8,577 nucleotides of DNA from Palsa-851 sp035534435 (GTDB lineage Bacteria; Chloroflexota; Dormibacteria; Aeolococcales; Aeolococcaceae). Under the pieces are notes generated by a model, which was not told where the DNA came from, searched no databases, and worked only from the letters and a program-made list of their open reading frames with translations. Location: the NCBI GenBank assembly GCA_035534435.1, contig DATLRX010000112.1, positions 1-8,577 of the forward strand, written 5' to 3'. This document shows, piece by piece, positions 7,275-8,577 of the stretch (position 1 is the first letter of the stretch; the number at the start of each line of letters is the position of its first letter). The translations under genes were made by a program, and so were the position numbers.

Positions 7275-7291
7275 CCCGAGTGTTACTCGGG
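7275..7291. repeat. Perfect 7-bp inverted repeat with 3-base spacer, candidate operator
   Basis: CCCGAGT (7275-7281) and ACTCGGG (7285-7291) are exact inverse complements around GTT. The site lies 83 bases upstream of the start of the complete MFS gene. Its size and symmetry suit a dimeric repressor operator of the TetR, MarR or GntR kind. It could also form a short RNA hairpin, but no U-tract follows on either strand, which argues against a classical terminator. No regulator gene of those families is in the window. Confidence 0.55.
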
Positions 7292-7364
7292 ATTCACGAG
7301 CCGGGACTCAGGCCCAGCCGCAGCCGTCCGCCATCTTGCCTCCTTGGTTCCGCCGGCACCGGGT

Positions 7365-7390
7365 AGCCATGGCACGCCTGTGCCAAGGCT
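7365..7390. repeat. Inverted repeat with 11-base arms (one mismatch) and 4-base loop
   Basis: The left arm AGCCATGGCAC (7365-7375) pairs with the right arm GTGCCAAGGCT (7380-7390) around GCCT. Ten of eleven positions pair, with one A-A mismatch. It starts 123 bases past the stop of the partial MFS gene and lies 173 bases upstream of the start of the other. It could be a hairpin terminator without a U-tract, an RNA processing site or a regulator binding site. The sequence alone does not decide. Confidence 0.5.
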
Positions 7391-7512
7391 GGCGTGAGGA
7401 GGATGCGGTCTACGCGAGTGCAGCGTTCGCAGCGACGCCTCGTGGATTTACGACTGCTCGCCGGAAACACATAACTCTTTACGCAGCCAGACGACTGTTT
7501 GGATGCAGGTGG

Positions 7513-8577
7513 TCAACCGGTCGAGCCACGCGTCTCGCTGACGGCGGTGAAGAACAGGAATGTCGCGCCGAGCGTGCACACGGTGAGGACCGTCGCCTGC
7601 CAGCCGATCGGCTCGACGAGCGCCACCGCTGCGATGCCGCCGAGCAGCATCCCGAGGTACTGGGCGGATCGGATGACCGCCATCGTCCGTCCGAGCAACT
7701 CCACCGGGACTCGCTGCTGCACTCCGATCACGCCTCTCGTCTGGTAGAGCGCGGCGCCGAGCCCGCTCGCGAACAGCAGCACCATCCCCTCGGGAAGCGC
7801 CGTGGCGACGACGAACAGCGCCAGCGGCGCCAGCTCGATCACGGTCGCGACGGCGATCGGCAGGGTGTTGACACGCCTGGGCGTCCTTCGGATCACGGGG
7901 ACGGTCCCGAGCAGGGATCCGGCCCCGACCGCCGCGTACAGCCACCCCACGTCGGCTGCGTGGCCGAACCGCTGCGCCGCCGCCACCACGAGGACCGCCT
8001 GGAGCGCGGTCACGGCGGCCGCGTTGGAGATGTAGGCTGCGGCGAGGAATCGCAGGGTGGGATCCCGCATCACGATCGGGATGCCCGCCGAGATGCGCTG
8101 GGACCTGTGTGCTCCGGAGGTGACCCGGTCGACGCCCATGATCGAGCCGACCAGTACCGCGGCGATGACGAACGTCACCGCGTCGACGGCGATGAGCACC
8201 TGCGGGCTCGTGATCGCCAGCGCGAGCGCTCCGAGCGCCGGCGAGACGAGGAGGCTCGAGTTGCTGAGCGCCGAGTAGACGCCCTGGATGCGTCCGAGAT
8301 GATCGGGTGTGGTGACGCGCGGGATCAGCGCGCTGTAGCAGGGTTGCGCCGCCGAGCCGAAGAACTGGGCAAGGGCCACCGCCACGTAGATCGGCCATAT
8401 GGCGCCATCGTTCGCCGCGACCACGATCGACGCGGTCAGCGCCGCTTGGAGCAGCGCACACGCGGCGGCGACGCGAGCCGGGCCGTATCGGTCGGCAAGG
8501 GCGCCGCCGGGAAACGGCCCGATCACCTTGGGTGCGACCCGCGCCAGCATGTAGACGGCCGGGCCGAGGGGAGAATG
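7513..8577 (-). CDS. MFS transporter, MFS_3/drug-exporter type (second paralogue, N-terminus cut by the window edge)
   Basis: The frame is open from the right edge (first complete codon at 8577) to TGA 7513-7515, giving 354 residues. Compared with the neighbouring MFS protein, about 51 N-terminal residues, including the first helix, lie outside the window. Motif A is GGALADRYGPARVA (residues 24-37 of the visible part). AAQPCYSALIPRV, TALQAVLVVAAAQRFG and PVELLGRTMAVIR align without gaps to the first protein, and the two look about half identical by eye. The protein ends soon after the last helix (ETRGSTG), without the long soluble tail of its neighbour. ATG 8550 should not be taken as the start: the nine in-frame residues before it align to the paralogue, and starting there would remove part of helix 2. 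Function should be proton-coupled export of an unknown compound. Confidence 0.9.
   Translation of the reverse strand, partial: HSPLGPAVYMLARVAPKVIGPFPGGALADRYGPARVAAACALLQAALTASIVVAANDGAIWPIYVAVALAQFFGSAAQPCYSALIPRVTTPDHLGRIQGVYSALSNSSLLVSPALGALALAITSPQVLIAVDAVTFVIAAVLVGSIMGVDRVTSGAHRSQRISAGIPIVMRDPTLRFLAAAYISNAAAVTALQAVLVVAAAQRFGHAADVGWLYAAVGAGSLLGTVPVIRRTPRRVNTLPIAVATVIELAPLALFVVATALPEGMVLLFASGLGAALYQTRGVIGVQQRVPVELLGRTMAVIRSAQYLGMLLGGIAAVALVEPIGWQATVLTVCTLGATFLFFTAVSETRGSTG

Larger units (their letters stand above)
7193..7512. other. 320-base intergenic region between the two MFS genes
   Basis: I find no supportable gene here. Its base composition is less GC-biased than the flanking genes, with short AT-richer stretches near 7262-7293 and 7440-7500. 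It holds two inverted repeats and the GAGAGG ribosome site of the downstream MFS gene at 7197-7202. No convincing -10/-35 pair is seen before ATG 7192, and no U-tract terminator follows the stop of the upstream MFS gene. A plus-strand frame from ATG 7369 stays open to the window end, but it runs antisense to the second MFS gene and reads as an Arg/Asp/His-rich shadow. Confidence 0.7.

Noticed and set aside
7448..8461. Minus-strand frame of 337 codons overlapping the second MFS gene
   Set aside because: It is out of frame with the MFS coding sequence and has an Arg/Gly/Asp-rich translation with no membrane segments.
2808..8577. A natural-product biosynthetic cluster
   Set aside because: A regulator, exporters and one methyltransferase are suggestive, but no synthase, condensing enzyme, precursor peptide or tailoring set is present.

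Overview
The window is GC-rich bacterial DNA. Strong GC bias at third codon positions leaves long open frames on both strands. The gene content suggests an actinomycete or a close high-GC relative: an AfsR-like SARP/STAND regulator, a DrrAB-type ABC exporter, a DUF3054 protein and two antibiotic-exporter-like MFS proteins. GTG starts and possible leaderless promoters fit this too. No rRNA or ribosomal marker is present, so the lineage cannot be fixed further.

Left part (1-2807). A very large minus-strand gene begins at a GTG at 2508 and runs off the left edge. It has at least 836 codons and encodes a SARP-type winged helix, a BTAD domain, a STAND/NB-ARC-like ATPase and TPR repeats. Just upstream of it, on the same strand, is a 54-residue single-pass membrane protein (2550-2714) of unknown function. 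A gap of about 93 bases then separates this pair from a divergent plus-strand operon.

Middle part (2808-5818). The ABC ATPase (2808-3806) and the ABC-2 permease (3803-4690) overlap by ATGA and form a DrrA/DrrB-like exporter. The permease runs tail-to-tail, 2 bases apart, into a minus-strand DUF3054 membrane protein (4693-5064). That gene is divergent, across 46 bases, from a class I SAM-dependent methyltransferase (5111-5818).

Right part (5852-8577). Two paralogous minus-strand MFS transporters lie in tandem. The first is complete (5852-7192) and the second is cut by the right edge (7513-8577). The 320-base gap between them has no gene I can support, but it holds two clear inverted repeats.

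A plausible but unproven reading is a small-molecule response and efflux neighbourhood: an ATP-dependent regulator facing an ABC exporter, a small-molecule-type methyltransferase, and duplicated MFS exporters. No biosynthetic core enzyme is visible, so this is not evidence of a natural-product cluster. I found no insertion sequence, CRISPR array, phage gene, tRNA or rRNA, and no clearly novel system. The least familiar items are the small membrane protein next to the STAND regulator and the inverted repeats between the MFS genes.
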